The notes beneath the pieces are model-generated. The model worked only from the letters and a program-made list of their open reading frames with translations. It was not told the origin of the DNA and made no database searches. From NCBI RefSeq assembly GCF_016892605.1, contig NZ_JAFEMV010000001.1, positions 496,001 to 560,000 on the forward strand: a stretch of DNA of 64,000 nt, written 5' to 3'. Positions 18,962 to 28,060 of this stretch are shown here, in pieces (the stretch's first letter is position 1; each line of letters begins with the position of its first letter). The DNA comes from Desemzia sp. RIT 804. Lineage in GTDB: Bacteria; Bacillota; Bacilli; Lactobacillales; Carnobacteriaceae. A program made the position numbers and the translations under genes.

Positions 18962-20260
18962 TTGAATCGTATTAGAATTATTGACTCTAAAAAACACGTT
19001 GGCGAAGAAGTAGAAATCGGGGCTTGGATCGCTAACAAACGTTCTAGTGGGAAAATAGCGTTTCTAGAATTAAGAGATGGATCAGCCTTTTTCCAAGGTG
19101 TTATTGTAAAAAGCGATGTAGAAGAGAAAACGTTCCAACTAGCTAAAAGCATCACGCAAGAATCTTCTGTTATGATCAAAGGTATCATTCAAGAAGATAC
19201 ACGCTCAAAATTTGGGTATGAGATCTTAGTGAAAGACATTCAATTGATTGGTGAAAGTCATGATTATCCAATCACACCTAAAGAACATGGCGTGGAGTTT
19301 TTGATGGATCATCGTCATTTATGGTTACGTTCTTCTAAACAACATGCTATCATGCAAGTTCGAAACGAAATCATTCGTGCAACGTATGAATTCTTTAATA
19401 AAGAAGGGTTTTTGAAAATAGATCCTCCTATTTTAACAGGAAATGCTGCTGAAGATACTACAGAATTATTCCATACCGAATATTTCGATCAAGATGCATT
19501 TTTATCTCAAAGTGGACAATTATACATGGAAGCTGCAGCAATGGCTTTTGGAAAAGTATTTTCATTTGGTCCAACGTTTAGAGCAGAAAAATCAAAAACA
19601 AGAAGACATTTGATTGAATTTTGGATGATGGAGCCTGAAATGGCTTTTACCTCTCACGAAGAAAGTTTAGTTGTTCAAGAAAACTATGTGGCTTATATTG
19701 TTCAACAAGTTATTGACAACTGCGAACAAGCACTTCATACACTAGACAGAGATGTAGAAATGTTGCGTAAATACACTCAACTTCCATATCCAAGAATCAG
19801 TTACGATGATGCAGTGACATTATTGCAAGAAAATGGTTTTGAAGATCTTGAATGGGGTATAGATTTTGGTTCTCCACATGAAACGTTTATTGCTAGCCAA
19901 TACGAAACTCCTGTCTTTATCGTGAACTATCCAAAAGCGATTAAAGCCTTTTATATGAAACAACATCCTGAAAGAGAAGATGTGGTGTTATGTGCGGACA
20001 TGATCGCACCTGAAGGTTATGGAGAAATCGTTGGTGGTAGCGAACGTGAAGAGAACTTAGAACTTCTAAAAGCTCGTATCCATGAATTCGGTCTTAAAGA
20101 AGAAGACTACGATTGGTATTTAGATTTACGTAAATATGGTAGTGTACCGCATTCTGGATTTGGTTTAGGTTTAGAAAGAACCGTGGCTTGGATTTCAGGA
20201 ACAGAGCATGTACGGGAATCTATTCCGTTCCCACGCTTGTTGAATCGAATTTACCCATAA
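18962..20260 (+). CDS. asnS: Asparaginyl-tRNA synthetase
   Basis: This class II enzyme charges tRNA-Asn with asparagine. The 432-residue protein has an N-terminal OB-fold anticodon-binding domain (about 5-105) and a catalytic core with motif 2 ([21 protein letters not shown]) and motif 3 ([12 protein letters not shown]). The start is TTG, chosen because AAAGGAG lies at ideal distance. The roughly 100-base leader is too short for a T-box riboswitch and shows none of its motifs. Confidence 0.96.
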   Translation: MNRIRIIDSKKHVGEEVEIGAWIANKRSSGKIAFLELRDGSAFFQGVIVKSDVEEKTFQLAKSITQESSVMIKGIIQEDTRSKFGYEILVKDIQLIGESHDYPITPKEHGVEFLMDHRHLWLRSSKQHAIMQVRNEIIRATYEFFNKEGFLKIDPPILTGNAAEDTTELFHTEYFDQDAFLSQSGQLYMEAAAMAFGKVFSFGPTFRAEKSKTRRHLIEFWMMEPEMAFTSHEESLVVQENYVAYIVQQVIDNCEQALHTLDRDVEMLRKYTQLPYPRISYDDAVTLLQENGFEDLEWGIDFGSPHETFIASQYETPVFIVNYPKAIKAFYMKQHPEREDVVLCADMIAPEGYGEIVGGSEREENLELLKARIHEFGLKEEDYDWYLDLRKYGSVPHSGFGLGLERTVAWISGTEHVRESIPFPRLLNRIYP

Positions 20261-20284
20261 TCAAAAAAGAACAAACCCGAATGG

Positions 20285-20318
20285 GAGCTGGGAAAAAAAT
20301 CCTAGCTCTTGTTTTTAT
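20285..20318 (+). terminator. Terminator after asnS
   Basis: GAGCTGGGA pairs with TCCTAGCTC (one wobble) across a six-A loop, followed by TTGTTTTTATTT. Confidence 0.85.
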
Positions 20319-20396
20319 TTAAATGAATAGTTATTGATTTACCATAAAGATAATAGCAACACAATTTTTTAGGAGTGAAAGAAAGGAGCTGATTCA

Positions 20397-21119
20397 ATGA
20401 GTCTTTCACTAGTACAAAAATGGGTAAAGTTTGGCGATACAACTATTTCGAATTTATTATTGTCCCACTACCGTCAGCTGGGCATAACCAACAACCAGTT
20501 GATTTTGATTATTCAATTGAAATCACTTATGGATAGCGGAAATGATTTTCCGGATATTGAAATTATCGCCAAACGGATGCAGTTACCAGCAGCTAAAGTC
20601 TTTACTGCTATTCATGATTTGATTCAGCAAAAATACTTGTCTATTGAAACCAGTATTGACAAAGAGGGCAAATCAAAAGATAGCTACCAATTAGATTTTC
20701 TTTGGGAACGATTAGCTACTTTATTGGAACAAGAAGAAAGATCTACTAAAAAAGAAGAACAGCAGTTAACTGAAAAAGATTTATTCAATCGATTTGAATC
20801 TGAATTTGGCCGACCGTTGTCGCCGATGGAAATCCAAACTATCGGTATGTGGTTGGATGAAGATAAGTATGAAATCGATTTGATCGAAATGGCCTTAAGA
20901 GAAGCAGTATTGAGTCAGGTATATAACTTGAAATATGTAGACCGAATCTTATTGAATTGGGAAAAGAAAAATATCAAAACCAAAGCACAAGTTGTGCAAG
21001 AATCAAAAAGAAGACGCAACCATCAATCGAATGTACAACAAACTACGACTGCTAATGAAACAACTGTTAAGCCAAAAGTACCGTTATACAATTGGTTAGA
21101 AAATCAGGATAATCATTAA
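20397..21119 (+). CDS. dnaD: Replication initiation protein DnaD
   Basis: DnaD acts with DnaA and DnaB in loading the replicative helicase at the origin and restarting forks in Firmicutes. The 240-residue protein has an N-terminal winged-helix domain (about 15-110) and a C-terminal DnaD domain (about 125-200) with the conserved YxxxIxxxW-like region around YVDRILLNWEKKNI. It precedes nth by 11 bases, the standard dnaD-nth pair. AAAGGAG precedes the ATG. Confidence 0.92.
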   Translation: MSLSLVQKWVKFGDTTISNLLLSHYRQLGITNNQLILIIQLKSLMDSGNDFPDIEIIAKRMQLPAAKVFTAIHDLIQQKYLSIETSIDKEGKSKDSYQLDFLWERLATLLEQEERSTKKEEQQLTEKDLFNRFESEFGRPLSPMEIQTIGMWLDEDKYEIDLIEMALREAVLSQVYNLKYVDRILLNWEKKNIKTKAQVVQESKRRRNHQSNVQQTTTANETTVKPKVPLYNWLENQDNH

Positions 21120-21130
21120 GGAGGGGTTTC

Positions 21131-21763
21131 TTGCTTTCAAAAAAGAAAACCATTCAAGTTATTGAAGCTATGGGAGCTATTTTCCCGGAAGCTAAATGCG
21201 AATTGATTCATCGCAATGCTTTTGAGCTGCTAATTTCTGTGATGCTTAGTGCTCAGGCAACGGATGTTTCTGTAAATCGAATTACACCAAAACTCTTTGA
21301 ATCTTACCCCACACCGGAAGATTTTGCTAAATCACCGATAGAAGAGATCCAAGAGCACATTAAAACGATAGGCTTGTACCGGAATAAGGCGAAATACATC
21401 AAAGGTTGTTGCGAGAAACTGATCAGCGATTTTAACGGCCAAGTCCCGAAAACAAGAACAGAACTTGAGTCTTTACCTGGTGTAGGGAGGAAATCAGCCA
21501 ATGTGGTCTTAAGTGTCTCATTTGATATCCCTGCAATAGCTGTAGATACTCATGTTGAGCGTGTCACTAAACGATTAAAGATCGTACCGCAAAAAGCGAG
21601 TGTTAGAGAAGTAGAAGAAGTACTGATGAAAAAACTTCCTCCAGAATTATGGGGGAAAGCACACCATCGCCTGATTTTCTTTGGCAGATACCAATGTCCG
21701 GCCAGAAAACACGATCACGAAAAATGTATAGCATTATTAGAAAGTCACATGACAGAATCTTAA
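21131..21763 (+). CDS. nth: Endonuclease III, iron-sulfur ligands incomplete
   Basis: This base-excision repair glycosylase/AP lyase removes oxidised pyrimidines. The 210-residue protein has the helix-hairpin-helix LPGVGRKSANVV with catalytic Lys121 and the catalytic Asp139 in AVDTHVERV. The C-terminal cluster loop normally reads C-x6-C-x2-C-x5-C. Here the matching positions are Cys189, His196, Cys199 and Ser205, so a regular [4Fe-4S] cluster is unlikely. Streptococcal Nth proteins, as I remember them, also lack it. The TTG start follows AGGAGGGG. Confidence 0.93.
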   Translation: MLSKKKTIQVIEAMGAIFPEAKCELIHRNAFELLISVMLSAQATDVSVNRITPKLFESYPTPEDFAKSPIEEIQEHIKTIGLYRNKAKYIKGCCEKLISDFNGQVPKTRTELESLPGVGRKSANVVLSVSFDIPAIAVDTHVERVTKRLKIVPQKASVREVEEVLMKKLPPELWGKAHHRLIFFGRYQCPARKHDHEKCIALLESHMTES

Positions 21764-21766
21764 AAA

Positions 21767-21814
21767 TGCACTCCCAAAACTATGAACTATTTTCAGTAGT
21801 GGGAGTGTATTTTT
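21767..21814 (+). terminator. Terminator after nth
   Basis: TGCACTCCCA (21767-21776) pairs with TGGGAGTGTA (21800-21809, one wobble), followed by five T. Confidence 0.8.
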
Positions 21815-21977
21815 GTATATACCTATCAAAATTAACGAAAGTGGGACTACTTTTTTCACAAAAAGACTTTTATCTCAGCGTCATATTTTCCGCTCGATAT
21901 ATGAAATTGCTTGAAATTGTGTATCGATCCCCTTATTTTGATAAGTTTTTTTACATGAGACTTAGTGCAATCATGTA

Positions 21978-22015
21978 AAAAAACTACTTTGTTATCAATA
22001 TCAAAGTAGTTTTTT
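21978..22015 (+). terminator. Second strong hairpin in the nth-GNAT gap, bidirectional
   Basis: AAAAAACTACTTTG pairs perfectly over 14 bases with CAAAGTAGTTTTTT around a ten-base loop. It would terminate in either direction. No gene lies between this and the nth terminator, so it either backs up that terminator or ends a small RNA from 21815-21977, in which I see no other feature. Confidence 0.65.
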
Positions 22016-22099
22016 AGTGTAAAATAGAAATTAATTATATAGTTTTTAATGTGGCTAGAGATTGCACGCTATATAACTTCAAAAAACGGAGGTTGGACT

Positions 22100-22672
22100 A
22101 TGCAAACTAAAGTAAATCAGCATATTGAAATTGTTACATTGTGGGATAAAGATCTTACGAAAGAACATCTAGTTGGAATTAAAGAACTTTTTGATAATGA
22201 ATATGCAGCACTATATGGTGCTTGGAACCAAACGCAACCATATGGGTACTCTCCCGCAGAGCTACACGCTCTTGCGGTAAAAGATGGACAAGTCGTAGGA
22301 AATGTTGGAATGCAACGTCGTCAAGTTTCTGTAGGTAATCAAGAAATTACTATCGCAGGAACGGGTGGAGTACTTATTTCGCCAAGTTATCGAAAGTACG
22401 GTTTAGGACGAAAATTACTTTCTTCTTTACAGGAAGCTAGTTGTACAATAGCAGCAGTGGACTATGGTTATTTAGGATGTAGAGAAGAAGTTGTACCATT
22501 TTATGAGGCCAGTGGTTATACAAGAATTTATGCAACTGAACGATTTGTATCAGATGACGATCAAATCACTGTAATTGAACACACAGGATCGCCTATAATG
22601 ATTTGTTCAGGTACGAAAGCTGTTAAAGAGTGGCCTACTGGAACAATCGATATCCGGGGAACGGCATGGTGA
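22100..22672 (+). CDS. GNAT-family acetyltransferase, distantly AAC(2')-like
   Basis: The 190-residue protein has the GNAT acetyl-CoA loop in RKYGLGRKLL (near 98-107) and the strand before it (AGTGGVLISPSYR). Its C-terminal half (YGYLGCREEVVPFYEASGYT, then an IDIRGTAW ending) resembles my memory of aminoglycoside 2'-N-acetyltransferases, which end in a DxRGxxW-like motif. Acetylation of an aminoglycoside is only one option; the substrate is unknown. The ATG at 22100 follows CGGAGG. The gene stands alone between nth and ponA, where Bacillus has ypoC, and looks like an accessory insertion. Confidence 0.72.
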   Translation: MQTKVNQHIEIVTLWDKDLTKEHLVGIKELFDNEYAALYGAWNQTQPYGYSPAELHALAVKDGQVVGNVGMQRRQVSVGNQEITIAGTGGVLISPSYRKYGLGRKLLSSLQEASCTIAAVDYGYLGCREEVVPFYEASGYTRIYATERFVSDDDQITVIEHTGSPIMICSGTKAVKEWPTGTIDIRGTAW

Positions 22673-22970
22673 ATATAATTTCAAACTGATTTTCTCATAT
22701 CACAAAAACTACTAATACATGAAATTAGATAAAATCGTATATACGTTTTGCGAGAGTTGAGGTCATTCCATTGACTTATAATGAATGTACCATTAAGAAC
22801 GCAATAAAAATGCCAAACGAGATAATTTTCTATTTTTGAACGGCATAAATAAGTGGGTTACATCTTATAAAACTCCAGAAAAAAGACATGATTACTCTAA
22901 AAATCCACGCATTGTGGAACAAAAGACCGGAAAAACATGTATTTTATATACTTGTTCAATTATAAGTAAT
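22673..22970. other. Non-coding gap, possibly decayed sequence
   Basis: About 300 bases with no ribosome site followed by a credible frame. A stop-free plus-strand stretch of roughly 60 codons ends at about 22976 but has no start codon and no recognisable family. It could be the eroded end of a lost gene. I see no promoter or repeat here. Confidence 0.4.
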
Positions 22971-23017
22971 AAATGAAAAAATGCTAATTGCACTTTGCAA
23001 TTAGCATTTTTTCATTT
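22971..23017 (-). terminator. Bidirectional terminator at the end of ponA
   Basis: A perfect 22-pair stem with a three-base loop (arms 22971-22992 and 22996-23017), AT-rich at its base so that both strands end in T-rich tracts. It closes the minus-strand ponA transcript and would stop readthrough from the acetyltransferase gene. Confidence 0.9.
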
Positions 23018-23048
23018 CCTAGGAGGTTTTGTCACAACCTCTTATTTT

Positions 23049-25667
23049 TTATTCTTCGTTTTCATCTTCATTATCTGGTTGTGAACTTTGACTACTTTCT
23101 GTTGAGCTGCTGCTTTCTTGTGCTTGAGACGATTCAGAAGAACTAGAACTGCTTTCTTCTGATTGGCTTGATGAACTTTCAGAACTTGATGATTCTGAAG
23201 ATTCACTTGATTCAGAAGAAGAACTTTCGCTTTCTTCACTTTCCGATTCATCTTCATTCTCATCGCTTTCTTCTTCACCTGATGGTGGTATAGTGACGTT
23301 AACGGAAGCAGTCGGTCCTGTTTTACCATAAGCTTTAACAGCTAATTGGATGGTCATTGTTCCTTCAGAAGGATTTTGAACCACATAACCTAAATCTCCA
23401 GTAGATACTTTTTGATCACCAATGGTCAACTCATAAGCAACATTTTCATCTGAATTGTCTAAAGAATAAGCCTCCCAATTAATAATGACCTCATTTGCTT
23501 CAGCATCATACGATGCCTTTAATCCACTCGGAGCAGATAAGTCTTCTCCAAAGTTTGAAGATACTGTTTTAGGTTCTGTGCCTTTAACAAATAGTTCTCT
23601 GACGATTTCTGAACTAGGTGTGTTTGGTCCAGGCAAGGCAGCAGGGTTGGAACCTTTTTCTACTGCAACTTCTGAGACAGAACTTGGTCTTGTCCAGTCT
23701 GTATTTTCGACTGATTCTGAAAGGTGCGCCATAACTTCACGATATACTTTTCGAGGTATTTCTCGTGTACCATCATCATCAGAAAGCCAGTGGCCTTCTT
23801 CAAATATATTCGTGTATCCACTCCAAACAGAAACAGAGTAATTTGTAGTATATCCTACATATGCAGAAGCAGGAACAGCTCCGTTAGGGATGTTGTGTTC
23901 CGCCATCTGATCAGAAGTATAGTTTGCGGTTCCTGTTTTTCCAGCTTGTGGAACTCCTGAAATACTGACTAAGTGAGAAGTTGTTCCGACATCAACGACA
24001 TCTTTTAACATATCGGTGATCATATAAGCTGTAGAATCACTGATAGCTTGAGTGGTAGAAGGAGTTAAATCGATTTCTTCTCCATCAGCTGTAACAACTT
24101 TTGATACCGTGTACGGCTCAGTATATTCGCCGCCATTTGCAAATGGTGCATAAGAAGCTGCTAAATCAATTGGCGATAGCGATCCACTAAAAGAATCGGC
24201 TTCGTAAACGGTGTTATCTTTCGCCAAACTAGGGTAGTCAGAAAGTCCTACACTCGTTAAGAAACTTTTAACGTTTTCTTGACCAACATCTTTAAAAATC
24301 TTGTATGTTGGAACATTGCGAGAATCGACTAAAGCACGTCGCATGCTGATTTGACCTTCATAGTCTCTGTCCCAGTTATTGATAGTTTGACCAGACTCGT
24401 AAGTGGTCGGTTCATCTACAACTTGATGGTACGTAGAGTAGTCTAGATATTCGATCGCTGGTCCATAAGTTGTAAGAGGTTTAATGGTAGAGCCTATTTG
24501 TTTTATTTCAGTAGCATGATTGAAGAGCATTTGACCTTCTTGTTTACGTGATCCGCCAATAGCTTTCAATTGTCCTGTGTTGACATCTACAACAGTTACC
24601 GCAGTCTGCATTTCATCATCAGGGAAGATGTTGTAGTCATCTGAATTCAAGACGTTATAGACTTGTTGCTGAGCGTCCATATCTATATTGGTATAAATTT
24701 TTAAGCCTGCAGTCTGAGGATCTAAACCAGTTTTTTCTCTAACCTCAGCAATGACGGTTGATAAGTAGCTGTCAATAACTTGAGAATCAGCTGAATTGTC
24801 TTGCTTTTCTACTAATCCGTCAGTAACAGGTATATCTTGAGCCGCATTCATTTCTTCTTGAGAGATTTTTTCATTTTCATACATCATGTATAATACAGTA
24901 TCTCTTCTTTGCTTAGCACGTTCTGGGTTAGTGTAAGGATTGTAAACATTTGGAGCTTGTGACATTCCGGCTAATAAAGCTGCTTCATGAAGTTCTAATT
25001 CACTCACAGGCTTGCCGAAGTAATGTTCACTGGCGGTACCCATGCCGTATTGGTTATCAGACATATAAACTTTATTGATGTAAAAAGTCAAAATCTGTTC
25101 TTTTGAATATTCTTGTTCTAGTTTTATAGCTAACCAAGCTTCTTGAGCTTTTCGTTTCAAGGTTTGGTCTTCTTGTTTAGTAGAGAAGACAGACAGCTTG
25201 ATCAATTGTTGGGTGATCGTGCTTCCACCTTCAGCACCAAATCCGTCCGTTACGTTGGCTAAAACAGCTCCTGCGATCCGGATAGGGTCAATTCCGATAT
25301 GGTTATAAAATCGTTGATCTTCAATAGACAAAACAGCGTCTACTAAAACTTGTGGTATTTCGCCAGCTTCAACGAGTTCTCGTTCTTGGCCACTTGAGTA
25401 GATTTCATTACCCTCTGAATCATAGTAAACAGTAGAAGGGTTATCGACCAGATTTTCCAGCGTGATTTGAGGTGCGCTGGAAGCGTAATAAGTAAACAAA
25501 CCGACACCGCTTAGTAAAGCAATGATGAACAGCGCAACAACAGCAATTAAAATCTTTTTAAACCAAGATTTATTAGATTTCTTTTTCTTTTGATTATTTT
25601 TTCGTTTTCCAGACTTTTTTTGATTCTTTTTATTGGAAACACGAGACATTTCTTTGTTTTCTGGCAT
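23049..25667 (-). CDS. ponA: Penicillin-binding protein 1A, bifunctional
   Basis: This class A enzyme polymerises and cross-links peptidoglycan outside the membrane. The 872-residue protein has a long lysine-rich cytoplasmic head (1-37), one membrane helix (about 38-61), a glycosyltransferase domain with catalytic Glu116 (EDQRFYNH) and GGSTITQQL, and a transpeptidase domain with S393TIK, S449RN and K577TG. A fibronectin-III-like domain (about 708-795) and a Ser/Glu-rich tail of about 75 residues follow. It lies beside recU as in Bacillus, but here both are read away from ypsA. The start follows AAGGAGA. Confidence 0.96.
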   Translation of the reverse strand: MPENKEMSRVSNKKNQKKSGKRKNNQKKKKSNKSWFKKILIAVVALFIIALLSGVGLFTYYASSAPQITLENLVDNPSTVYYDSEGNEIYSSGQERELVEAGEIPQVLVDAVLSIEDQRFYNHIGIDPIRIAGAVLANVTDGFGAEGGSTITQQLIKLSVFSTKQEDQTLKRKAQEAWLAIKLEQEYSKEQILTFYINKVYMSDNQYGMGTASEHYFGKPVSELELHEAALLAGMSQAPNVYNPYTNPERAKQRRDTVLYMMYENEKISQEEMNAAQDIPVTDGLVEKQDNSADSQVIDSYLSTVIAEVREKTGLDPQTAGLKIYTNIDMDAQQQVYNVLNSDDYNIFPDDEMQTAVTVVDVNTGQLKAIGGSRKQEGQMLFNHATEIKQIGSTIKPLTTYGPAIEYLDYSTYHQVVDEPTTYESGQTINNWDRDYEGQISMRRALVDSRNVPTYKIFKDVGQENVKSFLTSVGLSDYPSLAKDNTVYEADSFSGSLSPIDLAASYAPFANGGEYTEPYTVSKVVTADGEEIDLTPSTTQAISDSTAYMITDMLKDVVDVGTTSHLVSISGVPQAGKTGTANYTSDQMAEHNIPNGAVPASAYVGYTTNYSVSVWSGYTNIFEEGHWLSDDDGTREIPRKVYREVMAHLSESVENTDWTRPSSVSEVAVEKGSNPAALPGPNTPSSEIVRELFVKGTEPKTVSSNFGEDLSAPSGLKASYDAEANEVIINWEAYSLDNSDENVAYELTIGDQKVSTGDLGYVVQNPSEGTMTIQLAVKAYGKTGPTASVNVTIPPSGEEESDENEDESESEESESSSSESSESSESSSSESSSSQSEESSSSSSESSQAQESSSSTESSQSSQPDNEDENEE

Positions 25668-25838
25668 ATCTTAATTCTCCTTAACAAATATCGAGGGAGG
25701 TAAAAAGAACCTCCACTTCTTATATGCAATTTTTACTTAAAATGTGTAGAACTAGCCTTACTTTAGATTCATTAAAATCTACATAAGGCCAATGGTTTAT
25801 TCATACTAACTTTCTTTTTGACAACTTGGCTCCATTTA

Positions 25839-26462
25839 TTATATGTTAGATAGAGACTGATCTATCAATTGATCCACCACATCCAGATAAGGAATGCGCG
25901 GCGAAAAACCATAATACATCTCATAGCCAACTTTTTCAAGTTCTGATACAGGAATGGACTTTCTTCCGTCTGCTTGTTTTTCCCAATAAGTGAGCAATTG
26001 CTTAGCTTCTAAGAGAAAAAGGCGATTTGTTGACGAAAATCTTAAAATGACAAAACAAATTCCTTTTTGTTTCAGACATTGATGCATATGAGTGATTTGG
26101 TGTTGATGAAAGTTTTTTAAAGGAAACGATAATTTATTTTTCGTTTCTTTAGCTTCGAAATCCAAATAAAGACCACGATAAACTCCATTATAATCGGTAG
26201 TAGAAGCTTGTCTAAAATAAGCTTCTTTGATGACCGCAGCGCTACGTTTAGGATAGTCTACATTGACGATCTGGATAGGGGTTGGTTTTTTATGGATCAC
26301 CGCCCGTTCTTGTCTTAAATAACTTATATTGCTATCATTGATGTCATCTTCTAAAGACATTCCCCGATTACTAAATGTAGTTAGATTCCTAGTTTTCTTT
26401 TGAGGTGGTCGCTTTATTTCTGGTTTAGCATAATGCTTCCCATTAGGGTAATTTACTACCAT
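25839..26462 (-). CDS. recU: Holliday junction resolvase RecU
   Basis: RecU cuts four-way DNA junctions in recombination and chromosome segregation. The 207-residue protein shows the family strings RGMSLEDDIN, HKKPTPIQIVNVDYPKR and the nuclease core DYNGVYRGLYLDFEAKETKNK, which holds the catalytic Asp, Glu and Lys. The ATG at 26462 (reading MVVNYPNGKHY) is chosen by fit to the family N-terminus and by AGGAAG eight bases before it. It precedes ponA with a 171-base gap. Confidence 0.95.
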   Translation of the reverse strand: MVVNYPNGKHYAKPEIKRPPQKKTRNLTTFSNRGMSLEDDINDSNISYLRQERAVIHKKPTPIQIVNVDYPKRSAAVIKEAYFRQASTTDYNGVYRGLYLDFEAKETKNKLSFPLKNFHQHQITHMHQCLKQKGICFVILRFSSTNRLFLLEAKQLLTYWEKQADGRKSIPVSELEKVGYEMYYGFSPRIPYLDVVDQLIDQSLSNI

Positions 26463-26530
26463 TTGCATCACTTCCTAGTTTGCATTATACCAAATATGAT
26501 ACTTGAAAGAAAAGGAGATTCACAGAGTTT

Positions 26531-27073
26531 ATGACAAACTTATATATTAGTGGCTATCGAACTTATGAACTAGGCGTTTTTTCAGTAAAGGATGCCAAAG
26601 TAGATGTCATAAAAAAAGCCCTCAAACAAGAAATTACTAGTTTTATTGAAAATGGAGTCGATTGGATCTTGACCAGTGGCCAATTAGGTGTGGAGCAATG
26701 GGCAGTAGAAGTAGTAGAGGAATTGAAAATAGATTATCCAGAAGTCCAGCAAGCGATTATTTTTCCATTTTTAGAATTTGGTTCAAATTGGAAAGATGAA
26801 AACAAACTGAAACTAGTGGAACTGCAAGAATTAGCAGACTACACTGAATCAACTTCTCACCAGCCGTATAAAGATCCTTCCCAATTGAAAAATCATCAAC
26901 AATTTTTATTAGAACATTCAAATGCGGCGTTGTTGGTGTACGATAGAGAATTTGAAGGAAAAACAAAGTTCCTCTATGAGGCGATACAAAAAAAACAAGA
27001 AAACAGCTCATATGAATGCCGATTGATTGATTTTGATCAGTTGCAAAATACGATTGAAAATGAAACAGAATAG
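26531..27073 (+). CDS. ypsA: YpsA-family SLOG-domain protein
   Basis: The 180-residue protein has the Rossmann-like SLOG fold: N-terminal YISGYRTYELG, then TSGQLGVEQWAVEV (glycine loop), and LLVYDREFEGKTKFLY near 140. SLOG domains bind nucleotide-derived ligands. Bacillus YpsA has been tied to cell division and oxidative stress, but its ligand is unresolved. It is divergent from recU and upstream of gpsB, as in Bacillus. The ribosome site AAGGAGA is rather far (12 bases) from the ATG. Confidence 0.87.
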   Translation: MTNLYISGYRTYELGVFSVKDAKVDVIKKALKQEITSFIENGVDWILTSGQLGVEQWAVEVVEELKIDYPEVQQAIIFPFLEFGSNWKDENKLKLVELQELADYTESTSHQPYKDPSQLKNHQQFLLEHSNAALLVYDREFEGKTKFLYEAIQKKQENSSYECRLIDFDQLQNTIENETE

Positions 27074-27143
27074 GTGTTTATGTATGAAAAAACAGTATAT
27101 TCTATTTAAAGTTCAGTTTGCTATTTTTTTTTAGTCGTATCTT

Positions 27144-27152
27144 TGTTATAAT
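27144..27152 (+). promoter_or_regulatory. Extended -10 promoter for gpsB
   Basis: TGTTATAAT, 60 bases before gpsB, is the best -10 match in this region. A TTTTTT tract sits at the -35 distance. Confidence 0.55.
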
Positions 27153-27211
27153 ACGAGTGTAGATAAAAGTTTCTAAAATATTGTAAAAGTTGAAACGAAT
27201 GAGGTGCAATT

Positions 27212-27550
27212 ATGGCGAATAGAACTTTAACGACTAAAGACATCCTTCAAAAAGAATTCAAGACAGGTATGCGTGGATATAATCCAGCAGAAGTTGATGA
27301 ATACTTGGATGAGGTTATTCGTGATTATGAATCATACAATAAAGAAATTAGTCAGTTAAAAGCTGAAAATGAACGTTTACATAGTAAAGTAGACGAGCTG
27401 ACTAAGCAAGCAACGTTGCAAAAACCAGGTCAATCTGGTCAATCCAGCAATACAGTAACTAATTTCGATATTTTGAAAAGACTTTCAAATCTTGAAAGAC
27501 ATGTATTTGGTTCAAAACTAGATACGGACAATTCAAGTGAATTTGAATAG
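27212..27550 (+). CDS. gpsB: Cell-division adaptor GpsB
   Basis: GpsB is a small membrane-associated coiled-coil protein of the DivIVA type that shuttles or docks PBP1 at the septum. The 112-residue protein has the DivIVA signature [19 protein letters not shown], a coiled coil at about 30-68, a flexible Gln/Ser linker, and the conserved C-terminal hexamerising helix around [14 protein letters not shown]. Its neighbour ponA encodes a known GpsB client in relatives. The gene directly precedes rnpB, the typical Firmicute order. Confidence 0.95.
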   Translation: MANRTLTTKDILQKEFKTGMRGYNPAEVDEYLDEVIRDYESYNKEISQLKAENERLHSKVDELTKQATLQKPGQSGQSSNTVTNFDILKRLSNLERHVFGSKLDTDNSSEFE

Positions 27551-27570
27551 TTAGTATGGTTAAAAATATA

Positions 27571-27962
27571 TTTGTAAATTTCGGGCAATCGCGGTCTAGC
27601 TAGACTAGGCTGAGGAAAGTCCATGCTCGCACAAGCTGAGATGCTTGTAGTGTTCGTGCTTAGCGAAATCATAAGCTAAGGCCTTTAACGAAAGTTGAAG
27701 TGACGGCAGAAAAAAAGGCTAAGGCGGCAACGCTATGCCTGAGTATTCTTGAAAGTGCCACAGTGACGAAGCAATAGCGGAAACGCTATTGGTGGAACGG
27801 GTAAACCCCTCGAGCGAGCAACCCAAACTTTGGTAGGGGCACTCTTTCTATGGAAATGAACAGATGAAAGAGGCAATTCTTTGCAGACAGATGATTGCCT
27901 CCGGATAATTTTTGCCTGAAAATTATCTGAGACAGAACATGGCTTATAGAAATTTACAAATC
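27571..27962 (+). ncRNA. rnpB: RNase P RNA, class B
   Basis: The RNA subunit of RNase P matures tRNA 5' ends. Conserved blocks are clear: GAGGAAAGTCCATGCTCGC near the 5' end, AGTGCCACAGTGACGAAG and ACCCCTCGAGCGAGCAACCC in the centre, and GACAGAACATGGCTTATAGA near the 3' end. The outer P1 helix pairs TTTGTAAATTTC with GAAATTTACAAA and fixes the ends. Layout and length (about 390) fit the Bacillus type B form. There is no clear own promoter in the 20 bases after gpsB, so it may partly come from the gpsB transcript. Confidence 0.97.
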
Positions 27963-27967
27963 AGGGT

Positions 27968-27992
27968 AACCCTCCTTTTTAAGGAGGGTTTT
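27968..27992 (+). terminator. Terminator after rnpB
   Basis: AACCCTCCTT pairs perfectly with AAGGAGGGTT over a three-T loop, followed by TTATA. The T-run is short. Confidence 0.8.
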
Positions 27993-28060
27993 ATACATAT
28001 TTTTTGCTTTTTACCTAAAAAGCAGTTTAGTATAGTAGAAAAAGAATGGAGCATTCTATA

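Noticed and set aside
21649-21978. 109-codon frame running out of the nth end
   Set aside because: Out of frame with nth and crosses the nth terminator; no start signal.
23042-23329. Lys-rich minus-strand frame at the ponA end
   Set aside because: A frame-shifted reading of the Ser/Glu codon repeats of the PBP1A tail.
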